From Saccopteryx bilineata (lineage: Eukaryota > Chordata > Mammalia > Chiroptera > Emballonuridae): 64,000 bases of DNA. The notes beneath the pieces were generated by a model, which saw only the letters and a list, made by a program, of their open reading frames with translations, ran no database searches and was not told the origin of the DNA. Shown here one piece after another: positions 44,106-55,282 of this stretch. Positions within the stretch are counted from its first letter, which is position 1. Each line of letters opens with the position of its first letter. The stretch covers positions 72,022,305 through 72,086,304 of the forward strand of contig NC_089498.1 of the NCBI RefSeq assembly GCF_036850765.1, in the 5' to 3' direction. A program made the translations under genes and the position numbers.

Positions 44106-44712
44106 GCCCGACCAGGTGGTGGTGCAGTGCAGTGGTCCCCAACCCCTGGGCCATTTGGTACCAGTCCGCAGAGAAAGAATAAATAACTTACATTATTTCA
44201 GTTTTATTTATATTTAAGTCTGAATGATGATTTATTTTTTAAAAATGACCAGATTCCCTCTGTTACATTTGTCTAAGACTCACTCTTGACGCTTGTCTCG
44301 GTCATGTGATACATTTATCCATCCCACCCTAAAGGCCGGTCTGTGAAAATATTTTCTGACATTAAATCGGTCCATGGCCCAAAAAAGGTTGGGGACCTCT
44401 GGTGCAGTGGATAGAGCGTTTGACTGGGGTGCAGAGGACCCAGGTTTGAAACCCCAAGATTGCCAGCTTGAGCGTGGGCTCATCTGGTTTGAGCAAGGCT
44501 CACCAGCTTGAGCCCAAGGTCACTGGCTTGAGCAAGGGGTCACTCGCTCTGCTGTAGCCCCCTGGTCAAGGCACATATGAGAAAGCAGTCAATGAACAAC
44601 TAAGGTGCTGCAACAAAGAATTGATGCTTCTCATCTCTCTCCCTTCCTGCCTGTCTGTCCCTATTTGTTCCTCTCTCTGTCTCTCTCTGTCTCTGTCACA
44701 TACAAAAAAAAA
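44106..44712 (+). mobile_element. long-type SINE split by an hAT element
   Basis: The head GCCCGACCAGGTGGTGGTGC (44106-44129) resumes at 44402 after the hAT insert as '…GTGCAGTGGATAGAGCG', and the SINE continues to its TC-rich tail and A-run near 44712. The joined SINE has the normal layout, so the hAT element came later. A SINE target duplication is not clear. Confidence 0.93.
44130..44401. mobile_element. 272-bp non-autonomous hAT element inside a SINE
   Basis: Perfect 8-bp target duplication GTGCAGTG (44122-44129 and 44402-44409), cut from SINE sequence. Termini are inverted repeats, CAGTGGTCCCCAACCCCTGG on the left and, on the complement of the right end, CAGAGGTCCCCAACCTTTTT. The AT-rich interior has no transposase frame; the minus-strand frame 44280-44483 is chance. 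Confidence 0.95.
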
Positions 44713-45294
44713 TGTAGGCTAGAAAAAAAAAGAAGAAGAAGACTGTATTCACTTATCACTTGTGCACTCAGATGTTAGTTTTTATAAATCTTATCAGTGG
44801 CCAGTGTTGACACTCCTAAAGTCTGCCCGGTTGCAACAAGCCCAACACTGTAGAAGCAAGGCAGTTGGTCACCTGGTCTGATACTACAAAAGTTCAACTT
44901 GGACCCCTCGGAAAAGAGGGAGGAAACTGCCTGAGTGACTCTTGGCTCCCAGAAAAAAGTTGGGAGCTGATCACTCAAGGCTTCCCAGCCCTTTCAGCAG
45001 GGCTGTCTTTGACAGACAGAAAGTCGACCCGTTGGAATTTCCTTGCAAGTTCAGGGCCTCCCTCTGGAGTCCTCCCTTGCTCTTCAGACAGAAACTGCAG
45101 TCTCTGATTAAACCGCCTGTCAAATACCGACAGATGCAGCTGGTGTCCTTAAAACCACATACAAGACACTGGGGCACAGGAGGTGGGATGGACGGATGCT
45201 GGTTCGGCAGGCGGAGCAACCAGGGAGCTGCAGGAACCGCAGACCCATGTCGCAGAGTGCAGAGCAGTCTGTGCTCATGGCTGCAGGCCAGCCT
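44713..45294. other. single-copy sequence, no gene confirmed
   Basis: The plus-strand frame at 44942-45568 runs on into a MIR and a SINE and has no domain, so it is not accepted as a gene. Confidence 0.4.
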
Positions 45295-45400
45295 TATATG
45301 TTCTGTTACCCATTTCAGAAGTCAAGAAATGGAACTCCAGGGAAGGGAACTGCCCAAGGTCACACAGAACAAAGTCTCGGACCCACCTCTGACCCACAGT
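45295..45400 (-). mobile_element. MIR fragment
   Basis: 'CATTTCAGAAGTCAAGAAAT' and 'GGAACTGCCCAAGGTCACAC' are a MIR core on the minus strand. Confidence 0.75.
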
Positions 45401-45540
45401 GAAGCACCTCCCTGGAAAGCTGGAAAGGCAAATGAGAGAATTGAAGGGAGTGAGCAGATCCTAAGCATCAACTCCTCCAATGCCCACCTCTGCTCATACC
45501 CCATGCCCCCTTTAAATACACAATTTAAAATGAAAATATT

Positions 45541-46036
45541 GCCCTGGTTCGGTAGCTCAGTTGGTTAGAGCATTGCCCCAACATGACAAGGTTATGGGTT
45601 TGATCCCTGGTCAGGGCACATATAAGAATCAACCAATGAGCCTGACCAGGCGGTGGCGCAGTGGATAGAGTGTTGGACTGGGGTGTAGAGAATCCAGGTT
45701 CGAGACCCCGAGGTCACCAGCTTGAGCACGAGCTCATCTGGTTTGAGCAAGGCTCACCAGCTTGAGTCCAAGGTCACTGGCTTGAGCAAGGGGTCACTAG
45801 GTCTGCTGTAGCCTGCCGGTCAAGGCACATATGAGAAAACAATCAATGAACAACTAAGGAACTGCAGCGAAGAATTGATGTTTTTCATCTCTCTCCCTTT
45901 CTGTCTGTCTGTCCCTATCTGTTCCTCTCTCTGACTCTCTCTGTCTCTCCCACAAGAAAAAAATAAATTTTTTAAAAAAGAATCAACCAATGAATGCATA
46001 AATAAATAGAACAAATTGATGTCTCTCTCAAAAAAA
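45541..46036 (+). mobile_element. tRNA-derived SINE (GCCCTGG type) carrying a nested SINE
   Basis: Head with clear promoter-like boxes: A box 'TAGCTCAGTTGG' and B box 'GGTTTGATCCC'. The sequence breaks at 45639 and resumes at 45978 after the nested SINE, ending near 46036. Flanks 'AATTTAAAAT' before (about 45522) and after (about 46038) suggest the outer target duplication. Confidence 0.9.
45640..45977 (+). mobile_element. long-type SINE nested in another SINE
   Basis: Starts GCCTGACCAGGCGGTGGCGC and ends in an A-rich tail. The perfect target duplication AAGAATCAACCAATGA (45624-45639 and 45978-45993) comes from the host SINE, which proves the insertion order. Confidence 0.96.
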
Positions 46037-46705
46037 TTAATTTAAAATTTTTCCAAGGGTATTGCTTATAACAAGGGTCAATATTATTTTGTGACATTAG
46101 GATGTTTTTATTGAGTCAGTGGCAATGGTATTTTTTACTCAGGATTGCAGCTCAAAGCAAAACATCAAAACAAAGAGAATGCCACTGGTTAGCAGACAGA
46201 GGCCCAGGAGCGGTTGTGACTTGCTCGGGGACATACAGAGGGCTGGGCTGGGACTAAGCCTCTGTCTCCATGGGGAGCCTGGAGCTGCCTCCTTGGTTAT
46301 GGGCTCCACATCTCACAGGCCCTCCCCTGGGGTTTCAAGGCTTACAGGAAGCTCTTCCTGCCCGTACCCACATGTGGGCTGCCTGTTTCGCCAGTCCTGC
46401 TTCTTGGATCGCCACTCGGAGACACACTCCTGGCTGCTCCTGGTAAGCATTCCTGCTGTTAGCAAGCAGCCACCTGCATTCCCCCCTCGTCCCCCGGAGG
46501 CCCGCAGCTCGCTCTCCCAACCCCTCTCCGGCACACTTGGCTTGCTCTGAAGACATTCTTGTTCCTGTACATGGAATTGGGAGCAGTCTTCTCACAGCAG
46601 CTGGGTGTGGTCTGGTGCTGGCTGCTGAGGACCTTGGAGGGAAGGGACCAGGCCCTGTGTTTCCACCAGGGGGGCATCTGCTAGGCTAGCTGTCTTGATG
46701 TGGCC
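46037..46705. other. single-copy sequence, weak exon-like segment
   Basis: The segment from about 46396 to 46442 lies between a TTTCGCCAG acceptor-like and a CTG/GTAAGC donor-like site. The pyrimidine tract is poor, so this is only a weak possibility. No domain in the open frames. Confidence 0.3.
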
Positions 46706-46835
46706 ATGTCAGGACCAGGAAACCTGAGTATGAATCCTGTTATGCCTCCACCTTGCTCCATAATATTGAACAAGTCACAAGGTCTCTGAGCCTCAGTTTC
46801 CTTCTCTGTAAAATAAGATTATGATCCCTATCCAG
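46706..46835 (+). mobile_element. MIR SINE fragment
   Basis: 'GAACAAGTCACAAGGTCTCT' then 'GAGCCTCAGTTTCCTTCTCT' and 'GTAAAATAAGATTATGATCC' are in MIR order. Confidence 0.85.
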
Positions 46836-47402
46836 CCCCCTCGCCGCAGAGATCAAACCAGCTTTGGACTGTCTTGGACATTAGTGATTTTTACTTGACC
46901 ATCCCTTCCTTACCCGTCCACCTTCCTGCTAATGGTATCCAATTTCCTCTGAGGGACCACTTCTCTCACAGTCAGTTCTGAGATGGGCATGGCTGAACCC
47001 CCAGCATACCCAGGACTTGAACCCTTGACCTAGGCCTGGCAAATGTGTGTGTTCTCTTCTCCTGGCCTGGTGATGTTGGAGTGGTGAGCACGTGAACCCA
47101 GCCAGACCCAGAGGACTGAGCTCAGGGGCCACGCCAGCACCACAGTTGTGCTGCTGAGCTGATAGAACTGCCCAGAGCAGCATAGAGCCACCATTTGATG
47201 AGCCAACTGACTGAGAAAGAGATCTGGGAGACAAGAAGGTGAGAAACAGCTTGCTGACATTGCGTGGGCCTCGCAATCCAGATACACACAAAGCAAAGTC
47301 AGCTCCCAGCCATTAAAGCCAATGAATTCTCCTTATGGTTTAAGCCAGCTTGACTTGAGTTTCGTTCATTGGCAGCTGAGAATGCTGACAAATTTAGTGG
47401 CC

Positions 47403-47404
<2 letters not shown>
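46836..47404. other. single-copy sequence, no gene seen
   Basis: No feature recognised. Confidence 0.4.

Positions 47405-47446
<42 letters not shown>
47405..47446. repeat. (CA)n microsatellite
   Basis: An uninterrupted CA run of about 40 bp, likely length-variable. Confidence 0.97.
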
Positions 47447-47447
<1 letters not shown>

Positions 47448-48316
47448 TCCTGCTTCTGCCTTTCCTGCTCTGGTGGCAGGGCAGCCTCCCTGTCTTTCCT
47501 GGCAGCACCTGCATGCTCAGTGCCTCCTGAGACCCTCTGTCCTCACTGCTGGGGAAGGGCCAGCCTCCTCTCTTCTGTGAACCATCCTGGACACACCAAA
47601 GGGAAGAGGACCAAGGAAGACTGGCCATATTTAGTTTGGACATTGGTTTCCTAAGGGTAGGTCTCCGCCCCACCCGGCTCTGTCTCTTCCTGCTGCAGTG
47701 TGTCCCACTCTTCCTCTGAGAAGCCCTCCAGGCTTGCAGTCCACTTGGACGTTTCCACTATGCAGCATCTCCACCCTGCCTGGGAAAGTCCTCCACTCCC
47801 CAAGCTGCCCAAGTCTGTGCTCTGCTGTAGTTCTGTCCCCTCCTTCCCACTCCTCCTCACCCTCCTGGGTCCTCTCTGTCCTCCCTATATGGGGTCTGTC
47901 TCTTGGCTACTGGGCCCTGCCCAGCCCCCTCGGCTGCCTCTGCTCTGGCTGTCCCAGCCGGCCAGTGTGCTCCATGTGGCATTTCCTCACCAGCGCAGGT
48001 GGAAGGGCCATGCCTCACGTCCCACTCCGGCTGCTGGGGCCTCCATGGTTGGCGGGACCACCCTCTCCCATTTCTCCTGACAGGTGATGGCAATCAGTCA
48101 TCAGACATCATGAATTTCACTGAAATGAACCCTCTGACCCCAATGTGGATTATTATCCCGCCGAAGGGGTGGAGCTGAAGCACCGCCTCCCCTGTGGGAC
48201 GGGCAGGTCCTCTCACGTTGCAGTGGAGTCAGTGCTTCAAAGACAGGCCCTGGATGGGCACGAGTTATGCACCCGCAGGCTGTGGTTACCATCCGTCTGA
48301 GTCCTGGTCATGCCAA
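47447..48316. other. GC-richer single-copy sequence, no gene confirmed
   Basis: Two plus-strand frames overlap at 47698-48087 without recognisable protein features. Nothing else found. Confidence 0.4.
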
Positions 48317-48877
48317 GGGCTGCCAGGTAAAATGCAGGACACCCAGTTAAATATGAATTTCAAAATGAACAACAAATTATTAGAAGCACAACCATATCCC
48401 AAATACTGCATGATAAATACTTATATTAAAAATTATAGCCTGACCAGGCGGTGGCGCAGTGGATAGAGCATCAGACTGGGATGTGAAAGACCCAGGTTGG
48501 AGACCCTGAGGTCGCCAGCTTGAGCACAGGCTTATCTGGGCTGAGCAAAAGCTCACCAGCTTGAACCCAAGATCGCTGGCTCGAGCAAGGGGTTACTCGG
48601 TCTGCTGAAGGCCCGCGGTCAAGGCACATATGAGAAAGCAATCAATGAACAACTAAGTTGTTGCAATGCGCAACAAAAACTAATGATTGATGCTTCTCAT
48701 CTCTCTGTTCCTGTCTGTCTGTCCCTGTCTATCCCTCTCTCTGTCTCTGTAAAGAGAAAAAAAAAAAGTAAAAAAACAAAACAAAACAACAACAAAAATT
48801 ATACACTGTTTATCTGAAATTAAAATTTAGCTAGGTGTGCTTCACTTTGTTTTTGTTTAGACCAGATCTGGCAAGCC
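48317..48877. mobile_element. old palindromic repeat element split by a SINE
   Basis: The left arm (about 48317-48427) and the complement of the right arm (about 48804-48877) align: GGGCTGCCAG with GGCTTGCCAG, ACACCCAGTTAAAT with ACACCTAGCTAAAT, and AATTTCAAAATGAACAACAA with AATTTCAGATAAACAGTG. So the host is a long inverted repeat, as in some old DNA transposons. A SINE sits at its centre. I recall similar palindromic elements in mammals but do not name the family. Confidence 0.75.
48438..48793 (+). mobile_element. long-type SINE at the centre of a palindrome
   Basis: Well-preserved copy starting GCCTGACCAGGCGGTGGCGC. The perfect target duplication AAAAATTATA lies at 48428-48437 and 48794-48803, at the loop between the palindrome arms. 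Confidence 0.95.
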
Positions 48878-51089
48878 TCGTCATGTGGCTAAAACTGGTG
48901 AAACTGCAGTCAGTAGTCAAAAGAGGACTTCTGAGCCACAAAGCTCTGGAACAGGTACCTGGGGAGTTCCTGCCTCTGGAGAACTTCAGAAAGAGTACAA
49001 AGACACGGTCGTTTTGGAAAACCAATCACTGTCTATTTAGAGGTGCATGGGCCTCCAGTTCTGTCCCAGCTCTGAGCTGATAACAGCAGGCTCTCGTGAG
49101 TCTGTGCTTAGGGGATCTGGTTGTATTTAAAGTACCGTGAACTCCATCTCCTCTGTGGACCATCTTTCCCTCCAGAGTTAAGCTCAGGATTTCACGGTTG
49201 TCTGTTGGAGCTACAGAAGACAACTGCAAGTGGCCCAAATGCCAAAGGGCCAGAAAATGAATGGGAGGAGGCAAGACTGCATCAGAGATTAGCAGGGAAG
49301 AATAGAAAATGAGTTTCTGCATATTGAATCCTATTTTCTTATTGACTTACTTGTTAAATTGGAAATGGATTTCTCTGGAGGGAAAACTTTAACTTCAGGA
49401 TATAATAAAATGCCATAAAAAATAAGCTAAATTGTGTACTTAAAGGGAAAATATTTTTCCAGTGTAATAATGGTAATATTGAAAGTAAGTTGCCAAGCAT
49501 AAACACAGTGATTACAAGTGTTTTTTTTTTTTTTTCTGTTTGGCTCGTAGTTTCAAAACACCCAGCGACAACTTAATTGAGCAGAACATGAGGCTCATAA
49601 ACCTCTTTCCTCACTTCCCAACAGCAGCAGACATCACTGCTCTTCTTGGCTGCATGGCCTGCGTTGCAGGGCGCACTGGTAGCTGCTGAAACAAGAGGTG
49701 TCATCCAGGTTCCTCTAAGCAGAGGTGCCAACTTGAAGTCAAGCAGTGGTTCCAAAGGTGGCGAGGTGAACAGCTGGGGAGGGGGTAACACAGACAAGGA
49801 AGTCAATGGAACGGATGGTTGCAGGGAGAAGGACCCCATGAAATGTTCTAGACGGCATGTCTCTAAGTTTTGTATTTAGCACTTGATTAACAATAAAACA
49901 AAAGCACATTTCTGTTCATTGTGTTTCTGCACTTGGGGTACATCTATAAACAGGGAGCCCAGAGCAGGAAGCCGGGCCCTTCAGAGATGCACCGAAAGAT
50001 AGCACTGCAACACCCAGCAGACCCATGTTGCATGAGCCAGCTCCTACAGCAAAAGGGAACTTCTGCAGGATTTATTATAATGTGGGGAAATCTGCATTAT
50101 AGAGCAGCTAGCACAAGAGTGGGAGTGGGAGGCAGAGGAAGTGAAGACAGGCAGTCTTGGCTATGTTGTGTGATACTTGCAAGTTTGGCTCATGTCGTGT
50201 TTCTCTGTTTCTCTCTTGCTCCGCCCTACCGGGCTGGCTCTGTCACTGTCAATTTCCCCATCTTCTCCACTTCACCCTCCTCTGTTTCTACCAGGCTGAG
50301 GCGGGAGTGCATCCTGGGCTGGGCTGGGCCCTTGGCTCTGGCTCTGTGTGCTGGGCTGTGGTGGGTGCATTGGGGGTGGTTTGTGGCTCATCAGGATGAA
50401 AACTGTTTTTCCAAATTGGAATGCAGGCCTTGTGTGGGTGCTGCTCTGATTTTTCCAGACACAGTGTGCCGTGGAGAGCTCTGGGGTCTCTGCAGCGCAA
50501 GCGCAGGGCTTGGGTGGGTCTGAAGGAGAGTTTTAGCTTTTCTTCTCTATCTGAAGAAAAGGTCAGTGAGCAAGTGCCACCCTCCCCACACACAGGGAAG
50601 CAGAAGGACCTGGCTTTTGCCCAACCTCCTGGCTAAGCACCCAGGTGACCACTAAATGGGTGAACCCAGAGCAGCTCTGGAATGGAGGGAGAGGAGAGTC
50701 TGGGGAGGAAGAGAGAACTGTGTCAGAGACAGGAGAGAGAAAGACTGGGTCTGGCAGGGAGAGTTCCGGGGATGGTGGGCACCAAGATTTTAGGAAGAAG
50801 GAGGCTTTGGGGAAACCATAGGACAGAAAGCTGGAGTTGGCACATGGATAAAGGAAGAAGCAGACCTCCCCTCAGATCCACGATGAACCGCTCTGAGGCT
50901 GAGTGAGGTCTACTTAGTAGAATCCCCATGCGTGTGGCTTAAACCCCATTTCATTCTTTCTTTCACTCATCAGACATTTATGGAACACCTCCCGAGTGCT
51001 GGGCTTTAAGCTACCTGCCCTTTGGAAGTTCCCAGGCTGGTGAGACAGCTTGACTTCTGTAAAAACATCCCATAATACAAAGTAGTATG
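48878..51089. other. single-copy sequence, no gene confirmed
   Basis: Contains a T-run at 49521-49536 and, near 49890-49915, AATAAA followed by a T/G-rich stretch, compatible with a weak polyadenylation site. The frame at 49921-50523 has no recognisable domain. 50945-51015 is a faint MIR/L2-like piece. Confidence 0.35.
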
Positions 51090-51097
51090 GTTTAGAT

Positions 51098-51715
51098 CAG
51101 TGTTTTGCAACTACCAGTCTGTGAACTGGTCCGCCAGAAATTTTGTGCTGGTCTGAGAAAACATTAACCATCTGATGTTGTATGAAGATTATTATAGGCC
51201 CAGTGATCTTAGTCAAACTCACTTTATGTTCAGGGTGATTTCTTTCTTATCAGTCCCCAAAATAGTTCTATCGTAGCAGGAATTACAGCCGATGGAGGAT
51301 AGATGTTCAGACTATTTGATGAAGGAAGAGGAATTTATTAGTAGCCGGTGGAGAATGTAGGGTTTGTAGCACCAAAGCACAAACTCCCTGAAGTTAGATT
51401 TTTTACATCTTGTATACCTTTACAGCTTTAGCTTTCATGTGACAAGTGCCTGATTTCTTTGACTCCTTTGTTTGCAGACCTACTTGACTTTTCTGTCTCT
51501 GGGAAGGAAGGGGGTATGAGCAGTTTGGACTGTCTGTCCTTGACTTTTCACATATCTCATTTTCCTTGCTGGTGCTGCAAGTTCTTTTTAGGGAGCTGAT
51601 AAAGGGCTTCACAGCTGGGGTTTGTTACTTTTCAAACTTTCTTAGTCAGCCTTTCGAGTCCTTCCTCTCTCACTGTTTTCACTGGCCTGTAGTATAAAAA
51701 GGTTGAAAATCACTG
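51098..51715. mobile_element. hAT-type DNA transposon remnant, about 618 bp
   Basis: Starts CAGTGTTTTGCAACTACC. The complement of the right end starts CAGTGATTTTCAACCTTTT, so the two ends are imperfect inverted repeats. Flanking 8-bp sites GTTTAGAT (51090-51097) and GTCTAGAT (51716-51723) differ by one base. The interior frame 51403-51612 (-) is short, with no recognisable transposase motif. Non-autonomous or decayed. Confidence 0.85.
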
Positions 51716-51723
51716 GTCTAGAT

Positions 51724-52239
51724 GAACCAGTCGTAGTTTCGGTGTTGGTGAGAGAACCTGGGTAGGCCTATATGTCTGCCTTGTGCGAGGCCTTTGGAGG
51801 TGACAAGGCCACCCACTCAGTCTCTGGGCCCCTCCTAGCTCAGGTAAGCTGGCCTTGACTTTCCCCTCTCTGACCACTCAAACATCTAAGACAGGTCTTC
51901 TCACCACTCCAGGTCCTCTGCCCCATTCTAGGCACCAGGATTCTTTTGCCCCCAAACCCCCAGGATTCCCCACCCCAGCTTCATTTTTGTTTACTGTGGC
52001 GTTTCTACCCTGGGGCTTCCTTCCTATAGATCCTCCTTTACTCTGAATAACTGCTGTGGTTCTTACTACTTCACTAGACAAAGCTAATCTGAAATAGTCA
52101 TTTCCTCTGGATGTTGAGAATGGGTGAAGCCTGCACATCTGACCATTCTGAATCATCTCTGTCATTGTCATCATCCTCATTATTGTCATCATCATCATTG
52201 TGTGTTTTGCTTTTACATTACAACTTCTTAATGATGTTA
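51724..52239. other. single-copy sequence, no gene seen
   Basis: 52150-52200 has ATCATC/GTCATC trinucleotide-like text. Nothing else recognised. Confidence 0.4.
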
Positions 52240-52350
52240 GTTTCAAACAACCCAGTCTATAGGTGGGAAAGCCAAGGCTCAAAGAGGTTAAAAGACTTGC
52301 CAACAGTCATACAGCTAGAGTGAGAAAATCAGGGTGTGAACGTGAATCTT
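52240..52350 (-). mobile_element. MIR fragment
   Basis: 'GGCTCAAAGAGGTTAAAAGA' and 'CTTGCCAACAGTCATACAGC' are the MIR core on the minus strand. Confidence 0.8.
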
Positions 52351-52469
52351 TTGACCTCACATCAGGACCACGTCTGATACATGATACAGGTGGCATGGCA
52401 GAAGAGTGCATAAAGCATGGTGTTTTCCCTAAAGATAAAGAATAATTGGGCACAGATGGCTGAGGAAGG

Positions 52470-52712
52470 AGAATACAGTGTAATCCCTACCTCACACCAT
52501 AAACAAAAATCAACTCCAAATGATTTAAAAACTTAAATGTCAAAAATAAAACTTCAAATTTCTGAATGAAAATATAAGTGAATATCTTCCTGATCTTGGG
52601 GAGTGTGGAAATATTTTTAAACTAAGACCCTCCCCCCAAAAGTACTAATTTTAAAATAAAAGATTAGGCCAAACACATTAAATTTAAGAGTGTCTGTTTA
52701 TCAAAAGATAGG
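52470..52712 (+). mobile_element. L1 ORF2 3' fragment, first copy
   Basis: 'CTCACACCATAAACAAAAAT' to 'GTTTATCAAAAGATA' is L1 ORF2 3' sequence on the plus strand. It ends where a second copy of the same L1 region starts. Confidence 0.75.
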
Positions 52713-54137
52713 ACTACTGGATCTCTACATGCAAATAAAGTTAGATCTCTACTCATAGCATTTATAAAAATTAACTCAAAATGGAGCAAAGAATTAAAGA
52801 ACTAAAAATTATTAAACTTTTAGAAAAAAATAGGTGTGAATCTGGGGACCTTGGATTAGGCAAAACTTAGATGTGTTTGGTATGACATCAAAAGCACAAG
52901 CAACACAAGAAAAACAACCTAAATTGGACTGCATCTAAATTAAAACTTTTGTTTTTCAAAGGGCATGATTTAAGAAGTGTAAAGACAATCTACAGAATAG
53001 GAGAAATTATTTGCAAATCTTATATCTGATAAGAGACATCTAGAATGTAGAAAAAGTTACTATCACTCAATAACAACAAAAAACAATTAAATGATATGTA
53101 GACATTTCCCCTTAAAAGCTACATAAATGGCAACAAGCACATGGAAAGATGCTCACATCATTATCAATCAAGAAAATCAAATCACAATCACAATAAGTTA
53201 CTACTTCACACTCAGTAGGATGTCTATAATCAAAAAGACAGATAATAGTAAGTATTAGCCAAGATGTGGAAAAATTGGAACCTTCTCAGATCCTACTGGT
53301 GGGTTTGTAATATAATAAAATGTTCTGTCAGTTCCTTGAAATGTTAAACATAGTGTTACCATAAGATCCAGCAATTTCACTCTTAGGGATATTCCCAAGA
53401 GAAATGAAAACATATGTTCTTACAAAAATTTGTACATGAATATGCATAGTAGCATTATTCATCATAGTCAAAAAAGTAGAAACAATTCAAATGTCTGTCA
53501 AATGATGAATGGATGAACAAATGTGGTATATCCATACAATGAAATATTATTTGGCAATAAAGAAGAACAAAGTACTTATATGTGCTACAACATGGATGAA
53601 CTTAGAAGACATTATGCTATGTGAAAGAAGTGAGTCACAAAGGGCTACCTATTGCATGATGCCTTTTACATAAATGGCCCAGCCTGTAGTGGTGCAGTGG
53701 ATAGATCATCAACCTCTAATGCTGAGATCATCAGTTTGAAACCCTGGACTTGCCTGGACAAGGCACATATGATAAGCAAGCAGTGAACAACTAAAGTGAA
53801 GCAATTATGAGTTGATATTTTTTGCTTCCGCTTCTTCTCTCTCTGTAAAATCAATAAATAAAATCTTAAAAAACAAAAGAAATCCAGAATAGGTGAATCT
53901 ATTGAGACAGAATGTAGATTGCTTAGTGGTTGCCTAGGGCTAGGGTGTATGTACAGGGGGTAGAGTGGGGATTGGGGAGTGACTGGAAAATTGTATAAAG
54001 TTTCTTTTTGATGAGAATATTCTAAAGATGACTGTTGTGATGGTTACACAACTCTGTGAACATGCTAAATACCATTGAATTGTACATTTTGAGTGAAATG
54101 TATGGTATGCATATTATAACTCAATAAAGCTGTTTTT
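52713..54137 (+). mobile_element. L1 ORF2 end and 3' UTR, second copy
   Basis: Starts again at the ORF2 position equivalent to 52490 ('TTAACTCAAAATGGAGCAAA'). It runs through 'GGACTGCATCTAAATTAAAA', 'CAAGATGTGGAAAAATTGGA' and 'GATCCAGCAATTTCACTC' into the 3' UTR, ending 'AACTCAATAAAGCTG' at 54137. Split by a short SINE at 53677. Non-coding. Confidence 0.85.
53677..53878 (+). mobile_element. short-type SINE in L1
   Basis: Diverged copy ('CAGCCTGTAGTGGTGCAGTG') with short TC tail and A-rich end, interrupting the L1 between 'TTACATAAATG' and 'AAATCCAGAATAGG'. The target duplication is short or eroded. Confidence 0.88.
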
Positions 54138-54507
54138 GTTTATTTGTTTATTTTTATAAAAAGACAAACCACAAACGAAGGGACCCTTTTCAGTTGAGGA
54201 AACATCAGATCCAGTGACAATTTAGGGGGTGTGCTCTTTTGAACAAAGGACTTTGGAGGACTTCTGAACCACACCATTGGGTGGTTGGTACCTAAGCCTG
54301 AACTGCCCATTGGCTGGTGCTTGGGGCCATTGGTAAATTGCAGCATGTTGAAAAAGTCTAAGATTCCTGGTGATGCCCAGGACTTTGATCTCACTTGTCC
54401 TTTCTTAACTAAGGAGAATTATTTCTAGGAGAATGAAAGACCTTAGTCAAATTTTCACAGAATGGGCCATCTCAGGTAGAAGGGAGATTCCAGCCAAAGG
54501 AGGCGTT
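54138..54507. other. single-copy sequence, no gene seen
   Basis: No feature recognised. Confidence 0.4.
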
Positions 54508-54612
54508 CCATCCATCCATCCATCCATCCATCCATCCATCCATCCATCCATCCATCCACCCATCCATCCATCTATCCATCCATCCTTTCATCCATCCATC
54601 CTTTCATCCATG
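54508..54612. repeat. (CATC)n microsatellite
   Basis: Over 15 near-perfect CATC units on the plus strand, with CACC, TATC and TTTC variants towards the right. Confidence 0.97.
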
Positions 54613-55282
54613 GGCTGAGTCACATCAATGGCTTCCTAGGGTTGCATTAGCTGCTGCCCGATTCCTTCCTCCGAGCGTGGGTCTTAGGAATACAATTACA
54701 TGTTTTTCTGAGATGTGTCTTGCTGACACTAAAGCGATTCAGTTCTCAGCAACCTATGCACATACACATACTCATCCTAGCCTAAGAGGGATGGGTAGAG
54801 CTAAGCCATATATTGGGCTTGGAAGTCACAAGCAGGATGGCAAGGGACAACCCCTCCCGCCAGCTCCTGCAGGTCTAGCTATGCCCTCCAAACCTGCTAT
54901 GGGAACGTGTGATACATGGGCCCCCAAATGGACAGGCTCTAGAGTGCTTTTGGTTGTGTCAGTCCTGCAAACACGCCTGGCGGGCTGGCCGCCAGAGACC
55001 AGGTGTCAGTTCATGCTGCCGCAGGGCCCAGGGGAGTAGAGATGAGTGTTCTTCCCCCAAACAGGAAAGGCTAGGCAAAAGGCATCATTCCCCTCTCCTG
55101 TGCTCATCCCAGGAAGGTCATGTTCCTCTTTCCTGCCTCCCTAATCCTAGTTATTCTGATTACAGGCTTGTCAGACACCAAAGCTCACACCTAACTTGCA
55201 GTCCATGGGCCATGATGGTGACTTGGACATCTGTGACCAACAATCACAGATGGCTTTTTAAATAATTTCATCCTGCTGATTG
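54613..55282. other. single-copy sequence, no gene confirmed
   Basis: Frames at 54677-55039 and 54909-55265 show no domain. Confidence 0.4.

Noticed and set aside
44942..45568. 208-codon plus-strand frame
   Set aside because: It contains MIR sequence and runs into a SINE head; no domain.
45541..45620. tRNA-like sequence with clear A and B boxes
   Set aside because: It continues into SINE body and tail, so it is a SINE head, not a tRNA gene. The same holds for 57877 and 60675.
46396..46442. Possible 47-bp exon between CGCCAG and GTAAGC
   Set aside because: Poor pyrimidine tract, no partner exon and no recognisable peptide; kept only as a remark.
49921..50523. 200-codon plus-strand frame
   Set aside because: Composition is not convincing for a protein and no motif was recognised. 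Conservation could not be tested.
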